Shown here piece by piece: positions 44,418 through 53,085 of a stretch of 64,000 bases of DNA. Below the pieces are notes generated by a model. The model saw nothing but the letters and a program-made list of their open reading frames with translations. It had not been told where the DNA came from and made no database searches. Positions within the stretch are counted from its first letter, which is position 1. Each line of letters begins with the position of its first letter. This stretch comes from Vibrio profundi (GTDB lineage Bacteria > Pseudomonadota > Gammaproteobacteria > Enterobacterales > Vibrionaceae): positions 186,001-250,000 of the forward strand of contig NZ_RZIS01000005.1 in NCBI RefSeq assembly GCF_005281835.1, given 5' to 3'. Made by a program: the position numbers and the translations under genes.

Positions 44418-45569
44418 CTAGCACGCCATTGAGTTTGGTTTATCTTCCGCATCAAGGTATTGGCTACGAATATCTAAGAACATCGGTAAATTATCTTGTA
44501 ATGCTTTCACGCAATCAGGGTCAAACAAAAGCCCTGAGTTTTCTTCCACGTAGTTCATTACTTTCGATGTAGGCCAAGCTTGCTTATAAGCCCGCTGGCT
44601 CAATAGGGCATCAAACACATCCGCTAGGGTAACAATCCGGGCTTCCAAAGGGATATTTTCATAACTGAGGGAGTCGGGTAGCCCTTTACCGTCGAAGCGC
44701 TCATGGTGATGGCGAATAATGTTTTTAATGAATTGGATTTCTTCTTCTGAAATGGCGTTGGAATCGGAGATAGAGACCACGTCGTTAATCATTTCTTCAC
44801 CGTAGATGGTATGCATGTTCATGATATTGCGCTCACTCGGCGTGAACCGCTTGGTACTGAACAATACATCATCAGGAATTCGGTACTTACCAATGTCATG
44901 AAAAGGGGCGTATAAACGGATGCGATGGACAAATTGGTGAGTGATTTCTGATTTCTGTGCCGACAGCAGGCGTGCGAGCAGCTCGCTATATTTTCCCATT
45001 CTTACTAAGTGTTCAGCGGTCTCGGGATCTCTTGCGTGGCCCATGTTTAACGCCACGTTAAGCGAACTTTGAAAATGACGTTGGCTAGTGTGCTGTTGAA
45101 TAAACAAGTTTGAGATAGTTTGCGTGAAGAATGCCATATCTCGTTGTACTTCCTGAGAGTGGAAAAATGCTGTTTGGGATGCGTTGAGAAACACAAATCC
45201 TAAATTCACGTCTTTGTATGAGATTGGGGATGTATAACTGCTTTTGTGGCCACGCTGTAATAAACGTTTAAGACGTTGAGTTGGGGTGATTAAGGCCAGA
45301 TCATCAATCACGCGAACGCTTTGAGTGACAGAAATTCTAGCAAGTGCCGAGTGGCTTTGAAGCTCTTGCTCACTGTAGTCATAAACGGAGCAATCACTAA
45401 GCAGATCTGAAACGTAATAGTTGGACGCTTTGTTGTCGCCAACTAGGGCAACAGAAAAACGCGAGAGGCTAGGGTAAGTGGAGCGAGCGAGACTAAATAA
45501 ATCGTCAAGAATAGAGGCGATACCTTTGTCTTGAGCCGCTAACGTATTGAGCTTGAGATAGTCAAACAT
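44418..45569 (-). CDS. HD-GYP family protein with GAF-like N-terminus
   Basis: A 383-residue soluble protein. Residues about 15-160 look like a GAF domain; the HD-GYP domain (about 175-365) has His224/Asp225 (PFHDIGKYRIPDD) and RHHHERFDGKGLP. The GYP signature reads GLP (296-298), so Tyr is replaced by Leu and the flanking residues differ. Metal ligands appear kept, but activity on c-di-GMP is uncertain. ATG 45569 is preferred over the TTG at 45581. No partner gene adjoins; it lies between ytoQ and a chemoreceptor. Confidence 0.88.
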   Translation of the reverse strand: MFDYLKLNTLAAQDKGIASILDDLFSLARSTYPSLSRFSVALVGDNKASNYYVSDLLSDCSVYDYSEQELQSHSALARISVTQSVRVIDDLALITPTQRLKRLLQRGHKSSYTSPISYKDVNLGFVFLNASQTAFFHSQEVQRDMAFFTQTISNLFIQQHTSQRHFQSSLNVALNMGHARDPETAEHLVRMGKYSELLARLLSAQKSEITHQFVHRIRLYAPFHDIGKYRIPDDVLFSTKRFTPSERNIMNMHTIYGEEMINDVVSISDSNAISEEEIQFIKNIIRHHHERFDGKGLPDSLSYENIPLEARIVTLADVFDALLSQRAYKQAWPTSKVMNYVEENSGLLFDPDCVKALQDNLPMFLDIRSQYLDAEDKPNSMAC

Positions 45570-45750
45570 GTTAGGTGCCAACCTTTATTGTTATATATGT
45601 ATTTGTTTTAAATTGAATAAATGGTGTTCTCACAATTAAGAAAATAACCCTACCAATGATGTTGCTAAATTGTAACTCGAAAGTGTTATAAATTTTAATG
45701 TCATCACTAAATTTATGGATTTGTCGGTATTTATTACTTTTGAACGGATC

Positions 45751-45780
45751 AAAAACGCCATCTCAATCGATGGCGTTTTG
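45751..45780. terminator. Terminator downstream of the chemoreceptor gene
   Basis: AACGCCATC pairs with GATGGCGTT, flanked by an A run and a T run. It is 24 bases past the leftward gene's stop and can work in both directions. Confidence 0.88.
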
Positions 45781-45803
45781 TGTATAGAGAGGTAGGGCTC
45801 GCG

Positions 45804-47543
45804 CTACTGAACTTTAAATCGGCCAACTACGTCAGAGAGAGTGCTTGATGTTGCTCTAAGCTCATCACTTACTGATGTTGTTTCGGAAGCGTTGATGTTC
45901 AATTGTTGAATCATGTCTTGAATAGCAGACATATTCCGACTTACTTCACCTGTAACTTGGCTTTGCTGCTCTGCAGCGGTGGCCATCAACGTATTAAGGT
46001 CATTGATTTCTACCACTGAATCGGTAACAACATTTAAAGATGACATGACTTGGTTCGTCTTGTCAGCCGTTTCTTCGCAACTAGTTTGTGTCGTCGACAT
46101 TTCCGCAACGACATTGTCTGTTGTGTGTCTCAGCTTAGATAACATCTCGTTAATTTGAGAGGTGCTTTGCTGCGTGCGTGCCGCAAGCGCGCGAACTTCG
46201 TCTGCCACAACAGCAAATCCTCGGCCTTGTTCCCCCGCACGAGCGGCTTCAATAGCAGCGTTCAGAGCAAGCAAGTTGGTTTGTTCTGCGATGTCACCAA
46301 TGACTTGAAGAACACTACTAATTTGCTTGGTGTCTTCGTTCATCGTGCTAATTGTGCCTGACATTGAAGCGACTTGGTTCATTAGTTCAGAAACACTCGC
46401 TACAGCATTCGTAACGGTTTCTTTCGAGTCGCCGGCATTGATGCTGGTGACTTCGGTCAGTTTGGCTGCATCTGTTGAGCTCTGTGCGATGGAACCAGCC
46501 GTCGCACTCATTTCTTCAATAGCGGTAATCGCTTGTTCAGTCTCTACTGTATGGCTATTAAGTGTTGAGGCGTTGGATTTAGATTGCTGCGCGAGTTGAG
46601 TGATAGCCGCATCGATTTGCGCTGCAGAATCAAGAACTTCAACAAACATAGCTTGCAGTTTTTCGATGAATAAATTGATTGAAGTGGAGATTTCGCCAAT
46701 TTCATCTTTAGAGCTAACGTCAAGCCTTTGAGTCAAGTCTCCGTTGCCTTGAGATAGATCGGCTACAACCGCTTTCAATCTTAATAGTGGCTTGAATGCA
46801 ACATTTAACATGATGACACTCAGAGCGATGAAGATTAGGCCGCTGATGAGCAGAGCTAGGGTGATCATGTTATTTAGGCTGTCGGTATTACGCTCAATAA
46901 GAGAGGTATCGATGTAGCCATTCAACTGCCATGTGTGCCCAGAAAACTCGATGGTATGGTAAACCGGAATGACCTGTTCACTCTGCTTGTTGGAGAATAT
47001 GGTGATGCCGTTGTCTGCAATTAGCTCAGCGTAGCTGCCTTCGATTGAATATTGGCTAATGGTGTCAGCGAATTCTTGTAAATCGACAACGAAAAAGTCT
47101 ACGGAGTCATCAATTCGTTTGATCGAGATGGTTAGCGTCGGTTTTTGATTTACCAAACTTACAGGGCTTACCACAGTGCCATCTGTATGATTCTCGGCGA
47201 GGTCAATGAAAGCCTGTGAAGCCTCTTCTTCCATATTGCCCGAGTCATCGAATGCGTAACCATTAACTATTTTAATAATTTGGTAAAAACCAGAGCGCTC
47301 TTTGGTTTCAGTGATGTCCATCATACTGAAGTTCAGGCTTTCAGCGAGGGATACTTTACTTTGCAGTTCACCCGCGAGTTTTTGTTGCATCAGGTTAATG
47401 TTATGAGAAATGTTTTTGGTATCAGATTGGTAGATATAGCCGCTGATAAAATGATTAACGCTGAAGTAAGAAACAAGAATGGTAATTGATATTATCGAAA
47501 CGATAAGAGCAATGATCTTATTTTTAAAAGAGAGGTTTTTCAT
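45804..47543 (-). CDS. Methyl-accepting chemotaxis protein
   Basis: A 579-residue receptor. A membrane segment at about 10-28, a periplasmic Cache-like sensor (about 30-215), a second segment ([22 protein letters not shown]), HAMP ([20 protein letters not shown]) and a signalling domain with the highly conserved hairpin [20 protein letters not shown] near residue 415. It directs CheA activity and flagellar motion. The ligand is unknown. A solute-binding protein gene lies upstream on the same strand. Confidence 0.94.
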   Translation of the reverse strand: MKNLSFKNKIIALIVSIISITILVSYFSVNHFISGYIYQSDTKNISHNINLMQQKLAGELQSKVSLAESLNFSMMDITETKERSGFYQIIKIVNGYAFDDSGNMEEEASQAFIDLAENHTDGTVVSPVSLVNQKPTLTISIKRIDDSVDFFVVDLQEFADTISQYSIEGSYAELIADNGITIFSNKQSEQVIPVYHTIEFSGHTWQLNGYIDTSLIERNTDSLNNMITLALLISGLIFIALSVIMLNVAFKPLLRLKAVVADLSQGNGDLTQRLDVSSKDEIGEISTSINLFIEKLQAMFVEVLDSAAQIDAAITQLAQQSKSNASTLNSHTVETEQAITAIEEMSATAGSIAQSSTDAAKLTEVTSINAGDSKETVTNAVASVSELMNQVASMSGTISTMNEDTKQISSVLQVIGDIAEQTNLLALNAAIEAARAGEQGRGFAVVADEVRALAARTQQSTSQINEMLSKLRHTTDNVVAEMSTTQTSCEETADKTNQVMSSLNVVTDSVVEINDLNTLMATAAEQQSQVTGEVSRNMSAIQDMIQQLNINASETTSVSDELRATSSTLSDVVGRFKVQ

Positions 47544-47798
47544 GACACTTTACATCCTTAAAAGTGAACAAATTCAAAAATAACCAAGTTTTTGACGAAG
47601 TGTGTTTGTTCCTGCGTGAGAAAATACAGGGAATAAATGTGAGCGTAATAGTATGCCAGTCTTAATGAATTGATAAGAAAAATATAAATTATTGATGCAA
47701 TTAAAGTGTTTTTGTTTGATGTCTGTACCAACTAGAGAATAAGGACATCATGTTGAATAAAGAGAAGAGCATTGAAATAGAAATCACCATGTCATGCG

Positions 47799-48557
47799 CT
47801 ACTTCTTATACTCACCGTTGACGGATTCTCGGCGATACTTCTCAATTCGGCCATCGGCTTTAAGCTTACTCAGTCCGCGGTTAAAAGCCTCTATCAGTTC
47901 ACGAGATCGTTTAGACTTACGAGAAATCATTAATGCGTAATCACGATTGTTGAGCTTTCTCGGATCGGCTTCTATCTCTCTTCCTAGATTAAGCCTATCA
48001 ATAATGTCTAAACCGACGTCAGTGTCTTCTAGAACTATATCGATCCGATCTGAGGTTAATTTGTAGTAATTACCTGTGTCATTGGGGATTCGATCGATGT
48101 TGAGTATTCCTAGCTCCTCAAGTTCTTCCAAACCGTATACATAACCAATGACACCGCCTATGGTGTACTTTCTTAGATCTTCGGGCTTTTCCCACTCCAA
48201 TGTTTCGCCTTGGCGGTGAAATAGGGACGTGGTGAGTGTGAGTACTGGGTCAGAAAAGTAAAAATGCTTTTCTCTTACTTCACTATGAGCCCAAATAAAG
48301 GTGCCATCGATTTCGCCCAACTTGGCTTTTTCTACGCCTCTCATCCACGGCAAGAATTCAAATTCGACGCTATACCCTTCTTCAGCAAAGGCTTCAGTTA
48401 TAACTCGAGAGACAAACCCTGAATGATGGAGGTACTGTGATTGATACGGCGCCCATTCACCATTCGCTAGAATAACTTTCTCGGCATGAACAAGGGGAGA
48501 AAGTACAAATAGGGCGGATAAGATGAATAACCTAAGTCGTAAGCTGATCATAAACAT
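47799..48557 (-). CDS. Periplasmic solute-binding protein (family 3), orphan
   Basis: A 252-residue secreted protein: signal peptide to about residue 25 (LVHAEKVILANGEWAPY), then the two lobes of the amino-acid-type PBPb family (VEFEFLPWMRGVEKAKLGEIDGTF, GGVIGYVYG, DIVLEDTDVGLDII). No permease or ATPase gene adjoins. It may feed a distant transporter or act as a sensing partner. The start is uncertain between ATG 48557 and 48551. It is transcribed 63 bases downstream of tauE, so the two could be co-transcribed. Confidence 0.88.
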   Translation of the reverse strand: MFMISLRLRLFILSALFVLSPLVHAEKVILANGEWAPYQSQYLHHSGFVSRVITEAFAEEGYSVEFEFLPWMRGVEKAKLGEIDGTFIWAHSEVREKHFYFSDPVLTLTTSLFHRQGETLEWEKPEDLRKYTIGGVIGYVYGLEELEELGILNIDRIPNDTGNYYKLTSDRIDIVLEDTDVGLDIIDRLNLGREIEADPRKLNNRDYALMISRKSKRSRELIEAFNRGLSKLKADGRIEKYRRESVNGEYKK

Positions 48558-48620
48558 TCACTCAGTACGAGAGCCGTACTAGTAGAATAGCCTAGGACTT
48601 AAGTTTGTTCGCGTGTGGTC

Positions 48621-49403
48621 TTAAAGATAAGTCGAATAAAAGAAGTAACAAGTGATGAGTACACTGGCAATAGTTACTGTGGTACGTATTGCTCGCTGAG
48701 AGATACCGCGCGATATTTTTGCCGAATAATAGCCCCCAACCAAAGTACCAAGAAGAACGGCTATACCAAGGTTCCAATTGATGGTGCCGTCCATTACGAA
48801 TAATGCGATAGCCGTAATCGAAGCGCATGCCGAAACCAATAGCTTAATGCCGTTCATCACCGTGATATTGGTGTACCCCGCCAATGCAAGATAGCTTAGT
48901 GTGACTATGCCTAGCCCTGCGTTGAAGTAACCACCATAAATACACACCAATATAAGAAGTAATCCGAGGAAGAGCGCGCCAGCCGCACTCGCATGTTTAT
49001 GCTTGGCCGTGGTCGCTTTAAGGAGTTTATTGAGGCTCTCGCCAAAGATAAAAAGTAATGTTGCGAAGAGCAGTAGCCAAGGGATAGATTGGGTAAATAG
49101 AGCTTCCGGTGTATGTAATAGTAAATAGGCTCCTAAACCACCGCCAATCACACTTAAGCCAACGGTTAGTTTGAGTTGCTTAGTGCCTGTCAGGATTTCT
49201 TTTCGTAGTGCGTAGGCCCCACTTAGGTAGCCAGCGCTGGATGCGAATGTGTTGGTGGCATTAGCAGCAACGGGTGGAACGCCCGCAAATAGCAAAGCGG
49301 GGAAGGTAATAAAACTTCCACCTCCGGCTATCGAATTTAATACGCCGCCAATCACGCCTGAAGCAAACAAAACGAACCAATCGAAAAGCATTACCATATC
49401 CAT
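48621..49403 (-). CDS. TauE/SafE family anion exporter
   Basis: A 260-residue inner-membrane protein with about eight hydrophobic segments and the family's two repeats: FASGVIGGVLNSIAGGGSFITFPALL with NATNTFASSAGYLSGAYALR, and LIL-VCIYGGYFNAGLGIVTLSYLA with NGIKLLVSACASITAI. The family moves sulfonates or other organic anions. Starts at 49403, 49397 or 49391 are close; none has a strong ribosome site. A perfect palindrome (49416) lies 13 bases upstream. It follows tctA but has its own promoter after the tct terminator. Confidence 0.9.
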   Translation of the reverse strand: MDMVMLFDWFVLFASGVIGGVLNSIAGGGSFITFPALLFAGVPPVAANATNTFASSAGYLSGAYALRKEILTGTKQLKLTVGLSVIGGGLGAYLLLHTPEALFTQSIPWLLLFATLLFIFGESLNKLLKATTAKHKHASAAGALFLGLLLILVCIYGGYFNAGLGIVTLSYLALAGYTNITVMNGIKLLVSACASITAIALFVMDGTINWNLGIAVLLGTLVGGYYSAKISRGISQRAIRTTVTIASVLITCYFFYSTYL

Positions 49404-49415
49404 ATGACAAATTAG

Positions 49416-49427
49416 ATTGTATACAAT
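49416..49427. promoter_or_regulatory. GntR-like palindrome upstream of tauE
   Basis: ATTGTATACAAT, identical to the site 31 bases before ytoQ, here 13 bases before the tauE start. The pair suggests a common regulator outside this window. Confidence 0.65.
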
Positions 49428-49536
49428 ACTCGATTGTCCGAATAAATATTACCGCTAAGTTCGGTTGGTAATCACAAGTTTTTAAATCAACGTTTAAGAA
49501 GCAAGCTGAGCGTAGAGGTGAAAGGTTTATAGACAT

Positions 49537-49562
49537 GAAAAAGGAGCGTAAACGCTCCTTTT
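49537..49562 (-). terminator. Terminator of the tct operon
   Basis: AAAAGGAGCG (about 49539-49548) pairs with CGCTCCTTTT (49553-49562) around a TAAA loop; on the minus strand T runs follow. It lies about 47 bases past tctA. Confidence 0.9.
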
Positions 49563-49608
49563 GGTGATATCAAACTTATGGACGATATATCCAAAATTCG
49601 GGGGGATA

Positions 49609-51129
49609 TTAAGCCTCTACAGGTTTTGCTCTGAACTTTTTGAACATTTTCACGAAGATTGGGCTACCTAGTACTAGTACCGCCAGTACAGTGAATGACA
49701 TTGTGATTGGACGTTCCCAAAGGAAGCTTAGCTCGCCATCGCTGATCATTAATGCTCTTCGTAAATTCTCTTCCATTAAACCACCTAGAATAAAGCCAAG
49801 CAGTAACGGAGCGAGAGGGAAGTTGGCGAGTCTCAATGCTATTGCACCCATTGCCACAAGAAGCATGATAAATACATCCATCGTGTTGAACGAAACTAAG
49901 TACACACCAGTAATCGAGAAGAACAGAATCATTGGAAGAAGAACCGTTCTTGGTACTGCCAATAGCTTCGAGATATACGGAATTAAAGGTAAGTTTAGGA
50001 TCACCAGTACAATGTTACCGAAGTACATAGAGATGATAACTGACCAGAAAACATCTGGGTGCTCAACGAATAGGCGAGGGCCTGGTTGAATACCGTAGGC
50101 AATAAGTGCGCCTAGCATGATCGCTGTTGTACCGGAACCAGGAATACCCAGGGTTAGTAGTGGTACGAACGAGCCACTAGAAGCTGCATTATTCGCTGAT
50201 TCTGGAGCAACTAGACCACGGATGCTGCCTTTACCAAACTCTTTCTGCTTGTCTTTTGGTGCTAGACTACGTTCCATACCGTAGCTTAAAAATGCCGCAA
50301 TCGTTGCACCTGCACCAGGTAGGACACCAGTGAAAAAGCCAAGAATCGATGAACGAATTGAAACTGGTGCCACTTCTTTGATCTCTTCTTTGGTGACTTT
50401 CATGCTACCAATGTCAGACATTTTTTTGCTTTCTTCTGCACTAGTGTCTTTTTCAGGTTTAAGCACACCCATTAAAGTCTCACCAAGTGCGAATGTTGCC
50501 ATTGCTAATAGTAAGAAACTGAAACCATCCATAAGGTCGGTTAGGCCGAAAGTGAAACGTTCAACGCCAACACCTTTGTCGATACCTACTGTCGAAAGCA
50601 TCAAACCTAGAATAGTCATCATCCACGCCTTCACAACTTGGCCTGGGCCTGCAAACGCCGCAACTGCTGATAAACCAAGTAGCATTAGCGCGAAGTAATC
50701 AGAAGACTGAAAGCTGAGTGATACGCTGGCTAGAGCAGGAGCTGCGATAAGCAGCATGATTGCCGAAAGTGTACCACCAGTGAACGAAGAGTAAGCCGCT
50801 AGTGCTAGTGCTTTACCTGCTTGGCCTTTTTGTGCCATTGGGTAGCCATCAAAAGCGGTTACTACTGTAGATGAACAACCTGGAGCATTGATTAGAATCG
50901 ATGACGTTGAGCCGCCAAATACCGCACCGTAATACACACCCGCCATTAGGATCAGACCTGAAGATGGGTCTAGGCCGTAAGTAATTGGAATCATCAAAGC
51001 AATTGCTGAAATAGGGCCTAGGCCTGGTAGCATGCCGATGAATGTACCCACAAAACAGCCAACGATTACCATCATGATATTCATTGGCATGACTGCGGTG
51101 GAAAGTCCTTGTAAAATTCCGTCTAACAT
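49609..51129 (-). CDS. tctA: Tripartite tricarboxylate transporter, large permease
   Basis: A 506-residue inner-membrane protein with about twelve segments. It starts LDGILQGLSTAVMPMNIMMV and carries GLGPISAIALMIPITYGLDP, the GGSTSSILINAPGCSSTVVTA motif, GALIAYGIQPGPRLF and FNTMDVFIMLLVAMGAIALR of the TctA family. With TctB and TctC it imports citrate or other tricarboxylates using an ion gradient. It starts 10 bases after tctB. Confidence 0.95.
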   Translation of the reverse strand: MLDGILQGLSTAVMPMNIMMVIVGCFVGTFIGMLPGLGPISAIALMIPITYGLDPSSGLILMAGVYYGAVFGGSTSSILINAPGCSSTVVTAFDGYPMAQKGQAGKALALAAYSSFTGGTLSAIMLLIAAPALASVSLSFQSSDYFALMLLGLSAVAAFAGPGQVVKAWMMTILGLMLSTVGIDKGVGVERFTFGLTDLMDGFSFLLLAMATFALGETLMGVLKPEKDTSAEESKKMSDIGSMKVTKEEIKEVAPVSIRSSILGFFTGVLPGAGATIAAFLSYGMERSLAPKDKQKEFGKGSIRGLVAPESANNAASSGSFVPLLTLGIPGSGTTAIMLGALIAYGIQPGPRLFVEHPDVFWSVIISMYFGNIVLVILNLPLIPYISKLLAVPRTVLLPMILFFSITGVYLVSFNTMDVFIMLLVAMGAIALRLANFPLAPLLLGFILGGLMEENLRRALMISDGELSFLWERPITMSFTVLAVLVLGSPIFVKMFKKFRAKPVEA

Positions 51130-51139
51130 AATGTTATCC

Positions 51140-51640
51140 CTACCAAAGTGTGAAAATTAGACCAGGCTCTAGGTAGATATCTAGACCTTGGGTTAACAGA
51201 AGGTAAAACGCGATAACGAATGGGAATGACGCTCCAAACAGTACCGGTTTACGACGCTCACCTAGTAGGTAAAAACCTGCAAGCAAGAAAAATCCAGTTG
51301 CTAATACAAAGCCAAGGTAAGTAAGACCTAGGCCATACAAAGCCATAAGCACTAGAAAGCTAATCAGTAGCTTCCAGTCGAAATCTGATGCTGAACTGCA
51401 TTGTTTTTTGTCTTCTTGTCCAGTAACCAGAAGCAGTAGCGACAAGCCAATACCCGCAAAGGTCAATAGGGTTGGCAATGTGCGAGCCGTGAAGGGTTCG
51501 TATTCGTCGCCAGGGAATAGGGGAATGAGTGTGGTTTGGTAGCCATAACAAAGGCACACGAGTAAGAAAATCATTGCGCCGATTCGGTCACGAGACAGCA
51601 GATATTCTTTACTTAATAGTTTGGTTGGCAAGTCCGACAT
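51140..51640 (-). CDS. tctB: Tripartite tricarboxylate transporter, small permease
   Basis: A 166-residue membrane protein with four segments (for example RIGAMIFLLVCLCYGYQTTLI and LLISFLVLMALYGLGLTYLGF), matching TctB. ATG 51640 (MSDLPTK) has GGAG 8 bases upstream; the frame continues to 51652. It lies 201 bases after tctC in an unusually long and structured spacer, unlike the 10-base gap to tctA. Confidence 0.9.
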   Translation of the reverse strand: MSDLPTKLLSKEYLLSRDRIGAMIFLLVCLCYGYQTTLIPLFPGDEYEPFTARTLPTLLTFAGIGLSLLLLVTGQEDKKQCSSASDFDWKLLISFLVLMALYGLGLTYLGFVLATGFFLLAGFYLLGERRKPVLFGASFPFVIAFYLLLTQGLDIYLEPGLIFTLW

Positions 51641-51677
51641 ATCCAACTCCATTTGCGTGGTAAAGGGGAATAAAAAA

Positions 51678-51800
51678 AGCCGTACATAAGCGAGTTAATG
51701 AAGAAGATTCGGGATCATTAACGGAAAGTAAGAAGCTTGCTGCTAGTCAAACAACTTACGAATAAACAAAGGAGTTTTGGGGTTAAACTCATGTACGGCA
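51678..51800 (-). ncRNA. Structured RNA candidate in the tctC-tctB spacer
   Basis: On the minus strand GCCGTACAT (51799-51791) pairs with ATGTACGGC (51687-51679), a closing stem of 9 bp followed directly by seven T residues. Inside are two more hairpins: GTAAG with CTTAC (51759-51755 and 51732-51728), and a perfect 8-bp stem GTTAATGA/TCATTAAC (51722-51715 and 51701-51694) with a 13-base loop. Together this is a three-way junction ending like a terminator. It may lower tctBA expression, protect tctC mRNA, or be released as a small RNA. Inferred from pairing only. Confidence 0.55.
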
Positions 51801-51827
51801 AAACAGAATAGGGCCGTTGCCAGCCCT
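51801..51827 (-). terminator. Partial terminator just after tctC
   Basis: AGGGC (51827-51823 as read on the minus strand) pairs with GCCCT (51814-51810), followed by ATTCTGTTTT. It is weak but well placed, 15 bases past the tctC stop; it could make read-through into tctBA partial. Confidence 0.45.
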
Positions 51828-51841
51828 AGGTCATCAGGGTC

Positions 51842-52813
51842 TTACTTTAGGAAACCTAGCTCGCGCATTAGGTCACCCATTTGTTGCTCTTGGTCTTCTA
51901 GGAATGCGTAGAAGTCTTTGTCACCTTTGTAGTTGTCGATCCAACCATTGCGGTCACGAACAACTTGCCATTCATCAGTGGTGTACATTTTGTTAAGTGC
52001 TTGGTTCCATTCGTCGATTTTCGCTTGGCTAGTACCAGGAGCTGCGAAGAAACCACGCCAGTTAGCAAATACTGTTTCATTGCCGTATTCAGTTAGCGTA
52101 GGGATGTTTGGTGCTGCGTCTAGACGTTTAGGTGCAGTTACCGCAAGAACCTTAACTTGACCAGACTTAGACATTTCTAGCACTTCACCAAGGCCTGTTG
52201 ATAGAAGTTGAGTCTCACCAGAAAGTAGGGCAGCCATTGCCTTACCGCCAGCATCGTAAGCGATGTAACGAACTTTCTTAGCGTCGAAGCCTTCGCCTTT
52301 AAACGCTGCTGCAACAACTAGGTGATCCATGCTGCCACGAGCAGATCCACCAGCGATTTTTACTTTACGAGGGTTAGATTCGAATTCTTTTACTACGTCT
52401 TCCCAAGTGTCGTACTTAGAGTCTGCTGAAGTAACAATTGCACCGTAGTCAGCGATAGTAGCCGCTACTGGCGTTAGGTCACGGAAAGATTGAGGGAACA
52501 CACCAGTTAGTGAGCGAACAACGATAGGCGTAGAGTTCACCATTAGTGTGTCTTCTTGGCGCTTCGCTGTTTCAATAAGGTGAGCAATAGCTTTACCGCC
52601 GCCACCACCAGAAAGGTTTTGGAAAGATACGTTATCTACGATGTCAGATTTAACCAGTACATCACCAGTACCGCGAGCAGTCATATCCCAACCACCACCA
52701 GCACCGCCAGGGATTAGGAAATGGATTTTCTCAACATCGGCAGCAAAAGAGCTGAATGAAAATGTAGCTGCGATGATAGAAGCGGCTAGTGTTGGTTTTA
52801 GTGCCTTAAACAT
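51842..52813 (-). CDS. tctC: Tripartite tricarboxylate transporter, binding protein
   Basis: A 323-residue periplasmic protein of the TctC/Bug family. Signal peptide to about residue 24 (FSFSSFAADVEKI). The binding-site block HFLIPGGAGGGWDMTARGTG and the Asp/Gly-rich DHLVVAAAF and YDAGGKAMAALLSGE are present. It binds citrate or a related carboxylate. First gene of the operon, followed by the structured spacer. Expression is expected to exceed that of the permease genes. Confidence 0.94.
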   Translation of the reverse strand: MFKALKPTLAASIIAATFSFSSFAADVEKIHFLIPGGAGGGWDMTARGTGDVLVKSDIVDNVSFQNLSGGGGGKAIAHLIETAKRQEDTLMVNSTPIVVRSLTGVFPQSFRDLTPVAATIADYGAIVTSADSKYDTWEDVVKEFESNPRKVKIAGGSARGSMDHLVVAAAFKGEGFDAKKVRYIAYDAGGKAMAALLSGETQLLSTGLGEVLEMSKSGQVKVLAVTAPKRLDAAPNIPTLTEYGNETVFANWRGFFAAPGTSQAKIDEWNQALNKMYTTDEWQVVRDRNGWIDNYKGDKDFYAFLEDQEQQMGDLMRELGFLK

Positions 52814-53034
52814 GATTCACGTTCCTTATGTGAGCGTATCAGTTCATTGCCTGATACTTATCTTGTATGTGGTCTACTTAACCAGTCATCGATGAGATGT
52901 TTCGTTGAGTAGATGGTTATAAAGTTAACGTGATGTTACAAGTTTGTCTTTAATGTGGTGATATTGAGAATAAAGAACATTTAGTGAGTTTTGTTCATAA
53001 AGTTCACGGGAGGTTTGGCGGCGACAATGCAAAG

Positions 53035-53058
53035 AAAAAGGAGCACTAGGCTCCTTTT
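53035..53058 (-). terminator. Terminator of the HD-GYP/hybrid kinase operon
   Basis: AAAAGGAGC pairs exactly with GCTCCTTTT around ACTAG, 28 bases past the hybrid kinase stop. A and T runs on both sides make it usable from either direction. Confidence 0.85.
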
Positions 53059-53085
53059 AATTAGTTGATATTTATAGCTTAAACG

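Noticed and set aside
50330..50698. 122-codon frame antisense to tctA
   Set aside because: tctA is a clear family member over this whole stretch; the antisense frame is a by-product of its codon use. The same applies to 49640-50089.
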